The notes: generated by a model not told the origin, from the sequence alone. Counted from the stretch's first letter, positions 43,167-52,631 are shown. The stretch is 64,000 bases of DNA from Nocardia sp. BMG111209 (GCF_000381925.1 NZ_KB907307.1:1426001-1490000); one strand, 5' to 3'. Translations and numbers: made by a program.

Positions 43167-43900
43167 AGAGTGCCGATCGGCGGCCAGGCCCCGAGCAGCA
43201 GCCGTCCGCCGAACGCCAGCGCCGCCACCGCGACCAGCCCGAACAGCACCACCCACAGCAGCGGCGGCACCCGGGTCAGTCCCGCCAGCTGATCGGCGTC
43301 GGAGCCGTCGCCACGAGTGTGCACCCGCTGCAGTTCCACCACCGCGCGCGCACCGCCGAGCAGCAGGAACCAGGTGGCCGCGTAACCGAATACGCTCTGG
43401 GTCACCGGCGAGCCGAACCACGACACCAGGAACACCAGCGCACCGGTGCACACCACCGCGAGCAACCCGAACAGGTTGCGGATGAAAACCAGCAGCACCA
43501 CCAGCGCCCCCACCAGGAGCCACAGCATCAGCGTCAGCCGTCCGGCCGCCACCAGCGCCGCGCAGCCGACCCCGAGCGCCGACGGGGCCGGATAACCGGC
43601 CATCGTGGTCAGGATCATGCCCAGCCCGTACGGCTTACCGCGCGAGACGGTCACCCCCGACGTGTCGGAGTGCAGCCGCACCCCGCGCAGCGTCCGGCCG
43701 GTCAGCACCGCCACCACCGCGTGCCCGATCTCGTGCGCGATGGTCACGCCGGTCCGCAGCACCCGCCACACGGGCGGATAGCCGACCAGCAGCAACGCCG
43801 CGACACCCGTCACGATCACCACCCACAGCGGTGGTGGCGGGGATACGGCGGTCAGGTGGCCGGTGATCTGCGACAGATCCGGCAACTGCGAAGCGTTCAC
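43163..43900 (-). CDS. M50-family membrane metallopeptidase
   Basis: About 245 residues. The zinc motif HEIGH lies in the segment TIAHEIGHAVVAVLTGR, with several transmembrane helices around it, fitting the M50B-like family. A second motif with the third ligand is less clear. The GTG at 43900 is chosen because the family-like start (PPPPLWVVIVTG) follows closely. The frame continues upstream to the IS element end. The IS lies 82 bases before this start and may have replaced or altered the promoter. Confidence 0.8.
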   Translation of the reverse strand: MNASQLPDLSQITGHLTAVSPPPPLWVVIVTGVAALLLVGYPPVWRVLRTGVTIAHEIGHAVVAVLTGRTLRGVRLHSDTSGVTVSRGKPYGLGMILTTMAGYPAPSALGVGCAALVAAGRLTLMLWLLVGALVVLLVFIRNLFGLLAVVCTGALVFLVSWFGSPVTQSVFGYAATWFLLLGGARAVVELQRVHTRGDGSDADQLAGLTRVPPLLWVVLFGLVAVAALAFGGRLLLGAWPPIGTL

Positions 43901-44015
43901 GGCCCCGAAGGCTATCGGGATTCGCTGTGCCGCGCCCGTGTGTCGCGATGGCCCGAGCTGGGAACGCCGCACCGGCCGCACGCCTTAGCCTGAATCCACT
44001 GACGGGGGTTTCGTG

Positions 44016-44046
44016 CTGGTCCGCGCGCCTGCGGCGCGCGGACCAG
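44016..44046. terminator. Strong hairpin inside the IS left end
   Basis: CTGGTCCGCGCGC-CTGCG-GCGCGCGGACCAG, a perfect 13-base stem located 83 bases past the transposase stop. It could end transposase transcription or shield the element from outside transcription. Confidence 0.7.
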
Positions 44047-44128
44047 CGGGTTTCGGGCGTGGGGTAGCCGCTGGCCTGGCCAGCTTTTCCACGTGAGTCC
44101 TCGGTTCGGGCCCGTCGGGCGGGGATGG

Positions 44129-45532
44129 TCAGATGCTGTCGGGTTGTGGTGGTGTGTAACCGATTGTGTTGTGCCACAACGTGAGCCATGCGTCCGCCCA
44201 GGGCCAGCAGCGGGGCAGGTGCAGGATGGGACGCCGTTGAGGGCGAGCGAGCCGGGCGGGGATGGTGATGATTTTGCGGCGCAGGGTCGATCCGCGGGCC
44301 CGGCCGAGTCGGCCACCGGCCAGTATTCCGGCGGTGCGCAGCAGGTTGTGGGCGATCGCGGCGCACAGGACCCAGGCGAAGTTGGCGCCGAATTTCCCGG
44401 ACGGAATGTGAGCCAGTGGCCCGTCGATCAGGTCGGCGAACACGGTTTCGATGATGGCGTGTTTGCGGTGGGTGATGTCGGCATCGGCGACGGGCTCGGT
44501 GGAGTTGGTGAAGAACGGGTGATACCGCCAGACCGGGAACAGGGCATCGGGGTATCGGGCGTCTTTCACCCGGCGCACGATCAGCCTCGCGGTGGTCCGG
44601 TCTTTCGTGGAAGCGAAAGCGGTATAAGAGATTTCGGCGACCTCGGCGTCGGAGATCCACTCACCGGTATCGGGATCACGCACGGCACCGGGATACCGCA
44701 CCGGAGTCCATTGGTCTTCGCCGATCGCGGTGATCGCGGCGTTGACCGCCGAATTCTTGGTCAGTACCAGCGAGAACTGTGCCCCGGCGCGCAACGCGGC
44801 GCACACGACTTTGCGGGTGCCGTATGCGGAGTCCCCACGCACCAGCACGATGCCGGTGGCGCGGGCGGCACGAGCGGTGCCGATCGCGGCGGTAACCATC
44901 GATGCGGCACCTTTGCCCGAGCCGGTCTTACCTGCGCGTAGCCGTATCCCGGCGATCACCGGTGCCGCCAGGTCGGTGCTGATCGTGGTTGCCAGGGGTG
45001 AAAGTCCTTTGCGGAGAACCTTTTTCCCAGCAATCTTCGTGTGCCCGTACGACGCGCCCTGCTTCTGGTGGCCATAGACCGGGCGCAGCAGCGAATCGAT
45101 ATCGACGAAGGTCCGCACAGCCGCACCGGGCAACAGATCCGCGCGCGCGGTCAAGGCCAGCAGATGCTCGCGCATCACCGACTCCAACTGCTTGGCGTGA
45201 CCGAATGTGAACTCCCGCAACAGAGTCCCGACCGTCGAGGGCGCATACACGCCACTGAACAGCGTCTTGCACCCGCCGCTGCGCAGCAGACCGATATCGT
45301 CGATGCTGTCCGCACCCGCACACATCCCGGCGATCAACGTGGCCAGTTTCGGTGCCGGGTTCACCGACCCGGACTTGACTCGTGGCGCGTCGATGGCAAT
45401 TTTCTCGGTCAACAGCCTGGTCAGACCCGTCTGCTCGGCCAGGGTCATCACCGGAACCAACCCCGCCACCGACACGAGGCCATCATCATCGAACCTCGCC
45501 GAGGACTCGGCGAACCTGTGGAACAATCGCAC
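44129..45532 (-). CDS. IS1380-family DDE transposase
   Basis: About 467 residues. The blocks FVDIDSLLRPVYGHQKQGASYGHTKIAGKK (first Asp), VLVRGDSAYG (second Asp) and the Glu in KHAIIETVFADLIDG fit the DDE catalytic triad and the IS1380 family. No frameshift or stop is seen, so it may be active. The GTG at 45532 is preferred over a TTG at 45580. Confidence 0.9.
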   Translation of the reverse strand: MRLFHRFAESSARFDDDGLVSVAGLVPVMTLAEQTGLTRLLTEKIAIDAPRVKSGSVNPAPKLATLIAGMCAGADSIDDIGLLRSGGCKTLFSGVYAPSTVGTLLREFTFGHAKQLESVMREHLLALTARADLLPGAAVRTFVDIDSLLRPVYGHQKQGASYGHTKIAGKKVLRKGLSPLATTISTDLAAPVIAGIRLRAGKTGSGKGAASMVTAAIGTARAARATGIVLVRGDSAYGTRKVVCAALRAGAQFSLVLTKNSAVNAAITAIGEDQWTPVRYPGAVRDPDTGEWISDAEVAEISYTAFASTKDRTTARLIVRRVKDARYPDALFPVWRYHPFFTNSTEPVADADITHRKHAIIETVFADLIDGPLAHIPSGKFGANFAWVLCAAIAHNLLRTAGILAGGRLGRARGSTLRRKIITIPARLARPQRRPILHLPRCWPWADAWLTLWHNTIGYTPPQPDSI

Positions 45533-45699
45533 TGAAAGTGTCTTTCGGAACTTGTCTTGGTTGTTGTGTGGTAACTCCAATCATCCCAGGTCAGAAGGCA
45601 CTTTCTTCATTTCGACACACCCAAATACACCGAATTCATCGGTGGATTCAGGCTTAGGCTGACAGGTGACAGTCCGGACGAACGAAGGAGAACGCGTCG

Positions 45700-46020
45700 A
45701 TGAGGTTGCTGCGCTGGCCCATGGCGGGTGTCGCCGTCGCGACGGTGGCCGCGGCACTGCTCACCGGGTGCACCGAGGTGCAGCAGGCGCTCAACAAGGG
45801 TGGTGACACCCCGTGCAGCGATTACGTCAAGCAGGACCAGGACACCAAGCGCATGACGATCACCAAGTTCGTCAAACAGCAGACCGGCGATCAGCACGAA
45901 CCCGCCGGGACGACCGTCGACGCGACGCTGGTGTCGGTGGACTTCCTGTGCGGCACCCAGCGCAACGCGAGCACCCCGATCAAGAACGCGGACGTGGCCG
46001 GGATCTTCCTGAACAAGTGA
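45700..46020 (+). CDS. Small putative lipoprotein, HdeA-like layout
   Basis: A 106-residue protein. The signal peptide ends in lipobox LTGC (Cys24). The mature part has two Cys (TPCSDYV and FLCGTQ), likely disulfide-bonded, around a helical core, reminiscent of HdeA-like acid-stress proteins; this is tentative. GAAGGAGAA precedes the ATG. It lies 41 bases from the right end of the IS, which may have separated it from its original upstream region. Confidence 0.75.
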   Translation: MRLLRWPMAGVAVATVAAALLTGCTEVQQALNKGGDTPCSDYVKQDQDTKRMTITKFVKQQTGDQHEPAGTTVDATLVSVDFLCGTQRNASTPIKNADVAGIFLNK

Positions 46021-46026
46021 GCCGGG

Positions 46027-47580
46027 CTACCGGCCGGGCAGGAACCGGATCGCGCGGGCCATCGCCATCAGTGCGGGCTGCCAGGTGGACTGCGAGATCC
46101 CGTACGGCGCATCGAGATTGAACAGTCGCGTGGTCACCACGTTCTGCGCCTCGGTGAATTTCAGCAGGCCGTCGGGGCCGTGCCGGCGGCCGACGCCGGA
46201 GATGCCCATACCGCCCATCGGGGCCGCGGTGGTGGCCCACGCGGGTGCATAACCCTCGTTCACGCACACCGTGCCGGTACGCAGCCGCTGCGCGATCGCC
46301 TCGCCCTCGGCGGCGGTACCGGCCCACACGCTGGCGTTGAGCCCGTATTCGGTGTCGTTGGCGCGGACCACCGCCTCCTCGACGTCGGCGACCGGGTAGA
46401 TCGACACCAGCGGGCCGAAGGTCTCGTTGCGGCCGCACTCCATCTCGTCGGTGACGCCACTGAGCACGGTCGGCTCGAAGAACAACGGGCCCAGATCCGG
46501 CCGGGCGTTGCCACCGGCGAGTACGGTCGCGCCCTTGGACACCGCGTCGGCGACGTGCTTGGTGACCGTCTCCAGCTGGGCCTCGGAGATGAGGCTGCCG
46601 ATATCGGTGGAGAAGTCGTATGCCGCACCGAGTTTCGCCGCGCGGACCGCCGCGGTGAACTTCGTGGTGAACTCCTCGGCCACCGACTGCTCGACATACA
46701 GCCGCTCGATCGAGATGCACAGCTGCCCCGCGTTGGAGAAGCAGGCCCGCACCGCCGCCTTGGCCGCTTTGCCGAGATCGGCACTGCGCGTGACGATCAT
46801 CGGATTCTTGCCGCCGAGTTCGGCGGCGAAACCGATCAGCCGCCGGCCGCACTGCTGGGCCAGCGCGGCGCCGGTCCCCGACGACCCGGTGAACATCAGG
46901 AAGTCGCACGAATCCACGATCGCGGTGCCGACCACCGTGCCGGGTCCCGGGATCACCTGCAGCAGCCCCTCCGGCAGGCCGGCCCGGCGCAGCAGGTCGA
47001 CGTTCACCAGCGCCGAATACGGTGTCTGGCTGTCCGGTTTCACCACCACGGCGTTGCCGGCCAGCAGTGCCGGGATCGCGTCGCCGATGGCCAGCAGCAT
47101 CGGATAGTTCCACGGCGCGATGACGCCGACGACGCCCTTGGGCTGATGCCGGACCGTCGCCCGGTTCAGCACCGGGAAGGCGCCCGGAACCCGGTGCGGC
47201 GCCAGCAGATTCGGGGCCGCCTTGGCGAACCAGCGTGCGGCGAAGATCATTCCGATGATCTCCTCCTGGGCGGCCCAGCGCGCCTTACCGGTTTCGGCCT
47301 GGATGATGTCCATCAGCCGATCCCGCTCGGCGACCAGCAATGCCCGGTACCGCTCGACGATCGCGGCCCGCTCCCGCACGGGCCGCGCGGCCCACTGCCG
47401 CTGCGCGGTGCGGGCGGTCTCGACGGCCGCGGCGACGTCCTCGGCGGTGCCGACGGGGACGGTGCCCAGCGGCTCACCGGTGAACACCGCGGTGATCGTC
47501 CGGGTGTCCCGGTCGGCGCGCGACCGGATCGACGCGTAGGAACTCAACCGTTCGAATGTCGCGGCATCGGGTGCGGGCAC
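46027..47580 (-). CDS. gabD2: Succinate-semialdehyde dehydrogenase (GabD2-type)
   Basis: A 517-residue aldehyde dehydrogenase. The NAD(P) block VIAPWNYPMLL, the GSSGTGAALA turn, the catalytic Glu in ELGGKNPM and the catalytic Cys in NAGQLCISIERLYVE are all present. Overall it matches actinobacterial GabD2, which oxidises succinic semialdehyde to succinate in GABA or 2-oxoglutarate side metabolism. It starts with GTG at 47580. Confidence 0.92.
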   Translation of the reverse strand: MPAPDAATFERLSSYASIRSRADRDTRTITAVFTGEPLGTVPVGTAEDVAAAVETARTAQRQWAARPVRERAAIVERYRALLVAERDRLMDIIQAETGKARWAAQEEIIGMIFAARWFAKAAPNLLAPHRVPGAFPVLNRATVRHQPKGVVGVIAPWNYPMLLAIGDAIPALLAGNAVVVKPDSQTPYSALVNVDLLRRAGLPEGLLQVIPGPGTVVGTAIVDSCDFLMFTGSSGTGAALAQQCGRRLIGFAAELGGKNPMIVTRSADLGKAAKAAVRACFSNAGQLCISIERLYVEQSVAEEFTTKFTAAVRAAKLGAAYDFSTDIGSLISEAQLETVTKHVADAVSKGATVLAGGNARPDLGPLFFEPTVLSGVTDEMECGRNETFGPLVSIYPVADVEEAVVRANDTEYGLNASVWAGTAAEGEAIAQRLRTGTVCVNEGYAPAWATTAAPMGGMGISGVGRRHGPDGLLKFTEAQNVVTTRLFNLDAPYGISQSTWQPALMAMARAIRFLPGR

Positions 47581-47706
47581 GGTCGCGCCTCCTAGTTATC
47601 GGTAACCGACGGATACAGACAATCTACCCCGTCGGCGCGGCGACCGATCCTGATTACCCGCCACCGCGTCGCGCGAGCCCGGTTGTGCTTGTGCACAAGG
47701 GCGGTG

Positions 47707-48336
47707 TCAGTGGGCGGCGATCGCGATCCGCAGCCCGAGCGCCACGAGTACGGTACCCATCGCGGCGTCGATGGCGCGCCGCACGCGGGTGCGGGTGAAG
47801 ATGTGCCGCAGGGTGGCGATGCCCAGGGCCAGCGCCACGAACCAGGCCCCGGTGACGAGGGCGGTGAGCGTGCTCAGTTCCAGAGTGTCGGCGAGTGCCG
47901 GTGCGGCGGGCAGGAATTGGGGCATCAGGGCGAGGAAGAAGACCGCGGCCTTGGGGTTGAGGAGGTTGCTGACCAGTCCCTGACGGAATCCGGCCGAGAC
48001 GCCGACCGGCCGCGCGGAGGTCGCGTCCGGGTTCGCGTAACCGCCGCGGCGAGCGGCCAGCAATGCGCGAATCCCGAGAAACATCAGATAGATTGCGCCC
48101 GCCACCTTTACGATCGTGAAGGCACGTGCCGAGGCGGCCAGCAGGCCCGCGACCCCGAATCCACTCAGTGCGGCCCAGACGAAGACGCCGAGTCCGATTC
48201 CCGCGGCCGAAGATACGCCTGCGCGACGGCCGGATAACATGGCGTTTCTGGTCACGATCACGAAGTCGGGACCGGGCGCCATGGCCCCCAACAGCATTGC
48301 GCCACCGATACCGAGTACCTGCGCCGTCGACATCAT
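47707..48336 (-). CDS. LysE-family exporter
   Basis: A 209-residue membrane protein with about six helices. The N-terminal block GAMLLGAMAPGPDFVIVTRNAM is the LysE/RhtB signature. It exports amino acids or related metabolites. Two adjacent ATGs (48336 and 48333) are possible starts. Divergent from the first conservon. Confidence 0.92.
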   Translation of the reverse strand: MMSTAQVLGIGGAMLLGAMAPGPDFVIVTRNAMLSGRRAGVSSAAGIGLGVFVWAALSGFGVAGLLAASARAFTIVKVAGAIYLMFLGIRALLAARRGGYANPDATSARPVGVSAGFRQGLVSNLLNPKAAVFFLALMPQFLPAAPALADTLELSTLTALVTGAWFVALALGIATLRHIFTRTRVRRAIDAAMGTVLVALGLRIAIAAH

Positions 48337-48449
48337 CCGATCAGCCTACAAGCGACGGTCCGGCAATCCCCAGCGCTGGACGTCTGTACAGGTAGAGAAT
48401 TAATCGGACAAGAATGACATATAACGCAACATGTGGTTACACTTCGCCG

Positions 48450-51140
48450 GTGCAGAGAGTCAGACTATCCGGGGTTCGAACTCGGATTCTCGCCATCGCC
48501 TTCGTCCCGAGTCTCGCACTGTTCGGAATCGGCGTCGGCTACACCATCTACCTCGAGGATGAGGCCAGCCACGCCGAGGACTTCTCGCGGTCCATGGCGG
48601 GCAGCCTCTCCTTCACCAAAGAGCTGATGGCCTCGGTCGAGGACGAGCGGTTGTTGTCCATCGCGCAGCTGTCCGGGCAGGACGCCGACGCCAAGGCGCT
48701 GACCGCCGCCCGCGCGCGCGTGGACAAGGCCCTGGGCGGCCTCGGTTCCACCGGCCGGTCGATGCAGCGGGTCGGCGGCGCCGACATGGACCAGAAGGTC
48801 GCCGCGTTCAACAAGCTTGTGACGGTGCAGCTGCCGGGCCTGCGGACCGGTGTCGACGCCGGCGCGGTGCAGATCCCCGACGTGTATGCCTTCTATACCG
48901 CGCTGCTCGACGGCGTCGACAAGGGCAGCAAGATCGTCGGCCAGAACGCGCCGACCATCAGCGCCGCGATCGACGAGATGATCTCGCTGAAGCTGTTCCA
49001 GGCCGTCGAGGCCAATTCGCGGGCCAACGCGCTCACCTCACCGGTGGCCGGTAGCGACCTGCCGCCGGCGCTGATGTCGGAGTACCGCAACAACGTCGGT
49101 CTCTACCACTCGCTGCTCAACCAGCTCAGCAACGATCTGGACGACGCCGACGCGAAGCTGGTCAAGGATCTGCTCGCCAGCCCGGCGCTGGCGCAGGTGA
49201 CCACGATGGAGGATGCGCTGCTGCATCCCGCGCCGCCGAAGAACGGTGCGCCGGCGCCGCTTCCGATGACGATCGAGGAGTGGCGGACCGCCGCCAACTC
49301 GGTCAGCGAGCAGCTGTTCAACGTGACGATCCAGCAGAACGCCGCGGGCATGACCAGCGCCGCGGATCTGGCGCATTCGCGGTCGCGGGCCGTGTTGGTC
49401 AGTGGTGGTAGCGCGATCGCGCTGGCGATCGTGGCGTTCGCGATTGCGGTGTTGCTGGCGAATCGGATCATCGCGCGGTTGCGTCGATTGCGTTCGGAGA
49501 CTTTGGCTTTGGCGGAGGTGCAGCTGCCGGAGACGATGCGCAAGATCGATGCCGGGGAGCAGGTGGATCCCGCCGCGGAGGCCGCGCACCTGGATTTCGG
49601 TAACGACGAGATCGGTGAGGTGGCGCAGGCTTTCAACCGTGCGCATACTGCGGCGGTGTCGGCGGCGATCACCGAGGCGCGGACTCGTGAGGGTGTGCGG
49701 TCGGTGTTCTTGAATATCGCGCATCGGAGTCAGATCGTGGTGGCGCGGCAGTTGGAGTTGCTCGATCAGGCGGAGTCGAAGCAGGAGGATCCGGCGTTGC
49801 TGGACACCTTCTTCCGCCTGGATCACCTCGCGACTCGTGAGCGTCGTAACGCCGAGAATCTGATCATCCTCGGTGGTGGTAAGCCGGGCCGGCAGTGGCG
49901 GCGTCCGGTCCCGTTGATGGAACTGGTCCGCAGCGCTGTGGCCGAGACTCTGGACTATGCGCGGGTGAACACGCATCGTCTGCCGCGGGTGTTCGTGCTG
50001 GGCAATGTGGTCGCCGACCTCATGCACCTGCTGGCGGAGTTGGTGGACAATGCGACCGCGTTCTCCCCGCCGCAGTCGCGGGTGGATGTGACCGGTAACA
50101 GTGTCGGTAAGGGTGTGGTCGTCGAGGTCAGTGATCAGGGTATGGGTATGCCCGCCGACGAACTCGAGCGCGTCAACGAGATGTTGCGTAACCCACCGGA
50201 TTTCGGTCTCGCGACCCTGTCCGCGGATTCTCGTCTGGGATTGTTCGTGGTGGCGCAGTTGGCCACTCGTCACGGTATCTCGGTGCGGCTGACCGACTCC
50301 GACTATGGCGGTATTCGGGCGATCGTGTTGATCCCGGTCGGCTTGATCACCACCGACGCCCCGGTGGCCGACCACCTCCGCGACCGGGTCCCGGTCCGGC
50401 AGGCCCCCGCACCCGCCGCGGTGACCGGTTCCTATCCGATGCAGTCGCTCGAATCTGGTCCTGCCGCACCGGCTTACGCACCCGAGCCGACGTCGTACAC
50501 ACCCGAACCGACGTCGTACGCCCCCGAGCCGACGTATGCGCCCGAACCGGCATACGCGCCCGAGCCGGATCCGGTCGATTCTTTCGCGGCCCAGGACGAC
50601 GCCGAATTCGGTTTCGATCGTTCGGTTTTCGACACGGGCCGCCATCATGTCGCACCGGCCGATCCGCCGTACCAGCCCCCGCCGCCGGAACGGCCCACCT
50701 ACGAGCGCCAGTCCTACCAGGAGCCGGCCGACACCTCGTACCTGCGGCCCGCCGCGCCGCCGGAAACGTCGTACGGCCGGCCGGTCGATCAGCCGGATAC
50801 CGCCTATCTGCGGGCGATCCCGCAGCCCGAACCCGAGCAGCGGCCCTCCGCACGACCGACTCCGTCGGCGCCCTCGGCCGGTGGCGGCGGCACCCGTCCC
50901 CCGCTGCCCCGCCGCCGCAAGCAGGCCAGCCTGGCACCCGAACTCGCCGACGACCCACAGGCCGAGGAGTACGGTTCGGAGCCGGCGCGTAGTGCCGATC
51001 AGGCGCGGGATTTGATGTCGGCGATCGAGAACGGTACCCGGCAGGGGCGTCGTGCTCGTCCCGAGCCGTATCCGACGTCCGCGAATCCCGTGGCCTCGAA
51101 CGAACAGGAAGGCGAAGGTGACTTCTTCTACCGCAGGTGA
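48450..51140 (+). CDS. cvnA: Conservon sensor kinase-like protein, first copy
   Basis: An 896-residue membrane protein. Near the N-terminus is a transmembrane helix (about 12-35), then a nitrate/nitrite-sensing-type extracellular domain, a second helix, a HAMP-like linker and a histidine-kinase-type region with DHLATRERRNAEN (about 457-469), N-box LAELVDNATAFSPP, G1 DQGMGMP and G2 LGLFVVAQLA. The Pro-rich tail has PEPTYAPEP-type repeats. The GTG at 48450 is preferred over the ATG at 48414, which precedes a TATAAC -10-like site. It leads a four-gene conservon that may signal through the GTPase rather than a response regulator. Codon use changes near 49380. Confidence 0.9.
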   Translation: MQRVRLSGVRTRILAIAFVPSLALFGIGVGYTIYLEDEASHAEDFSRSMAGSLSFTKELMASVEDERLLSIAQLSGQDADAKALTAARARVDKALGGLGSTGRSMQRVGGADMDQKVAAFNKLVTVQLPGLRTGVDAGAVQIPDVYAFYTALLDGVDKGSKIVGQNAPTISAAIDEMISLKLFQAVEANSRANALTSPVAGSDLPPALMSEYRNNVGLYHSLLNQLSNDLDDADAKLVKDLLASPALAQVTTMEDALLHPAPPKNGAPAPLPMTIEEWRTAANSVSEQLFNVTIQQNAAGMTSAADLAHSRSRAVLVSGGSAIALAIVAFAIAVLLANRIIARLRRLRSETLALAEVQLPETMRKIDAGEQVDPAAEAAHLDFGNDEIGEVAQAFNRAHTAAVSAAITEARTREGVRSVFLNIAHRSQIVVARQLELLDQAESKQEDPALLDTFFRLDHLATRERRNAENLIILGGGKPGRQWRRPVPLMELVRSAVAETLDYARVNTHRLPRVFVLGNVVADLMHLLAELVDNATAFSPPQSRVDVTGNSVGKGVVVEVSDQGMGMPADELERVNEMLRNPPDFGLATLSADSRLGLFVVAQLATRHGISVRLTDSDYGGIRAIVLIPVGLITTDAPVADHLRDRVPVRQAPAPAAVTGSYPMQSLESGPAAPAYAPEPTSYTPEPTSYAPEPTYAPEPAYAPEPDPVDSFAAQDDAEFGFDRSVFDTGRHHVAPADPPYQPPPPERPTYERQSYQEPADTSYLRPAAPPETSYGRPVDQPDTAYLRAIPQPEPEQRPSARPTPSAPSAGGGGTRPPLPRRRKQASLAPELADDPQAEEYGSEPARSADQARDLMSAIENGTRQGRRARPEPYPTSANPVASNEQEGEGDFFYRR

Positions 51141-51546
51141 TTTGAACTGGCTGCTCGACGACCTCGTCGACCGTCTCGCCGGTGTCCGGTATGCCGTGGT
51201 GCATTCCACCGACGGGTTGTTGCTGGGCCGTTGCACCTCGATGACCCGGGAGGACGCCGAGCATTTCGGTGCGATGTCCTCGACGTTGTACGGTCTGGCG
51301 CGCAGTGCCGGGACGCGGTTCCGGGGTGGTGCGGTGCGGCAGGCGGTGATCGAGTTGGAGACGGCGGTGTTGTTCGTGACCGCGGCGGGTGCGAATGCGT
51401 GCCTGGCGATCCAGGCCGGTGACGACGCGAACCTGGGCATGGTCGCCTACGAGATGAACATCACCGTGCAGCGTCTGGGCAGTTATCTGTCCACCGCGCC
51501 GCGTACTCGTGGCCTGGCCGGGCAAGTACCACCTCGAAGGCAGTAA
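51118..51546 (+). CDS. cvnB: Roadblock/LC7-domain protein, first conservon
   Basis: A 142-residue roadblock/LC7 protein (DLNWLLDDLVDRLAGVRYAV, then STDGLLLG and EDAEHFGAM). In conservons this protein binds the kinase and the GTPase. The GTG at 51118 lies inside the kinase gene, giving a 23-base overlap and tight coupling. Confidence 0.9.
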   Translation: MTSSTAGDLNWLLDDLVDRLAGVRYAVVHSTDGLLLGRCTSMTREDAEHFGAMSSTLYGLARSAGTRFRGGAVRQAVIELETAVLFVTAAGANACLAIQAGDDANLGMVAYEMNITVQRLGSYLSTAPRTRGLAGQVPPRRQ

Positions 51547-51558
51547 CGAGCGGACGCC

Positions 51559-51930
51559 ATGACGCACTACGACACTTCCTGGTTCGACGAAGACGCCCCG
51601 CTGCTGCGTCCCTACGCGGTGACCCGGGGCCGTACCGTCGGTGCTGGTCATGAACTCGACATGCTCACCCTCGTGGTGTGCGCACCCCGCGCGCCCCGGC
51701 TGCGACGAACCGAGCCGGAGTACACGGACATCATGCGCCTGTGTCAGGTCCCGCAGTCGGTGGCGGAAGTATCCGCCATGCTGCACCTTCCGCTGGCGGT
51801 CACCAAAATCCTCGTCGGCGACCTCATCGGCGAGGGCTATCTCGATTTCCGGGCACCGATGCAGACCGACATCGGCCCCAACGACGTGAACCTATTGCGA
51901 GCGGTACTCGATGGCATTCGTAGACTCTGA
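51559..51930 (+). CDS. cvnC: DUF742 protein, first conservon
   Basis: A 123-residue DUF742 protein (LRPYAVTRGRT, then LCQVPQSVAEVSAMLHLPLAVTKILVGDL), with a winged-helix-like pattern. It is the third member of a conservon. It overlaps the GTPase gene by 20 bases. Precise role is not known. Confidence 0.9.
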   Translation: MTHYDTSWFDEDAPLLRPYAVTRGRTVGAGHELDMLTLVVCAPRAPRLRRTEPEYTDIMRLCQVPQSVAEVSAMLHLPLAVTKILVGDLIGEGYLDFRAPMQTDIGPNDVNLLRAVLDGIRRL

Positions 51931-52510
51931 CCCCGCGGCCGGGCAACAGCAGCTGGCCGCTTCCGTGAAGATCCTGATCGCCGGTGGATTCGGGGTCGGT
52001 AAGACCACCATGGTCGCGGCGATCAGTGAGGTGGCGCCGTTGCGCACCGAGGAGATGATCACCGAGACCTCTGTGGGGGTCGATGATCTGTCCGGTGTGG
52101 AGGGCAAGAAGACCACGACCGTGGCGCTGGACTTCGGGCGGATCACCATCGATCCGGGTCTGGTGCTGTATTTGTTCGGTACGCCGGGGCAGGATCGGTT
52201 CTGGTTCCTGTGGGACGAGCTGGCCCGGGGTGCGCTGGGTGCGGTGGTGATCGCCGATACCCGCCGGTTGGAGAGCTCGTTCGCGGCGATCGATTTCTTC
52301 GAGAAGCGGGGGGTCAGCTTCGCGATCGCGGTCAACTGTTTCGAGGGTGCGCCGGTCTACACCACCGACGAGGTCCGTGACGCGCTCGATCTCGACGGGC
52401 ACACCCCGGTCGTGTTCTGCGATGCGCGCGACCGCAATGGGGTGAAGAACGTCCTGATGACGTTGGTCGAACACCTCATTACTCGAGCGAGCGCTCAGGC
52501 ATTACCCTGA
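51911..52510 (+). CDS. cvnD: Small GTPase, first conservon
   Basis: A 199-residue GTPase of the conservon (CvnD) family. G1 is GGFGVGKTT, G2 has the T in KKTTTVALDFG, G3 is FGTPGQDRFWFLWDEL, and an N replaces the usual NKxD (AVNCFEGAP). It likely cycles between GDP and GTP under control of the CvnA/B/C module. The ATG lies inside the cvnC end. Confidence 0.92.
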   Translation: MAFVDSDPAAGQQQLAASVKILIAGGFGVGKTTMVAAISEVAPLRTEEMITETSVGVDDLSGVEGKKTTTVALDFGRITIDPGLVLYLFGTPGQDRFWFLWDELARGALGAVVIADTRRLESSFAAIDFFEKRGVSFAIAVNCFEGAPVYTTDEVRDALDLDGHTPVVFCDARDRNGVKNVLMTLVEHLITRASAQALP

Positions 52511-52615
52511 CCGGTTTCCGCACACGCCGATCGGTCTGCGAACAATTCTGATCGGTTCTTGCATAAAGCAATCCAATGATTCGAGGATTCGCTTGTGCTC
52601 GTTCCCAACCCCCGG

Positions 52616-52631
52616 TTGAGATATGTCTCAA
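52616..52631. promoter_or_regulatory. Perfect inverted repeat before the second conservon
   Basis: TTGAGA-TATG-TCTCAA in the 170-base gap between the two conservons, 49 bases before the second kinase start. It is the only strong palindrome there and is a candidate operator. Function inferred. Confidence 0.45.

Larger units (their letters stand above)
43983..45658 (-). mobile_element. IS1380-family insertion sequence
   Basis: About 1.68 kb, bounded by imperfect 22-base terminal inverted repeats. The left end starts CCTTAGCCTGAATCCAC (43983) and the right end, on the other strand, CCTAAGCCTGAATCCAC (45658), with three mismatches in 22. One transposase gene fills it. Length, gene and end sequence fit IS1380. 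No matching direct repeat flanks the ends (GCAC versus TGAC just outside), so the duplication is lost or the ends have diverged. Confidence 0.85.

Noticed and set aside
43163..43981. M50 protease truncated by the IS
   Set aside because: The family-like N-terminus begins after the GTG at 43900, inside the intact gene; only the promoter region meets the IS.
43978..45663. Target-site duplication around the IS
   Set aside because: The four bases just outside the inverted repeats differ (GCAC and TGAC), so no duplication can be claimed.
47590..47615. GTTATCGGTAAC near-palindrome upstream of gabD2
   Set aside because: Short and imperfect at the centre; no second copy and no regulator gene beside it.
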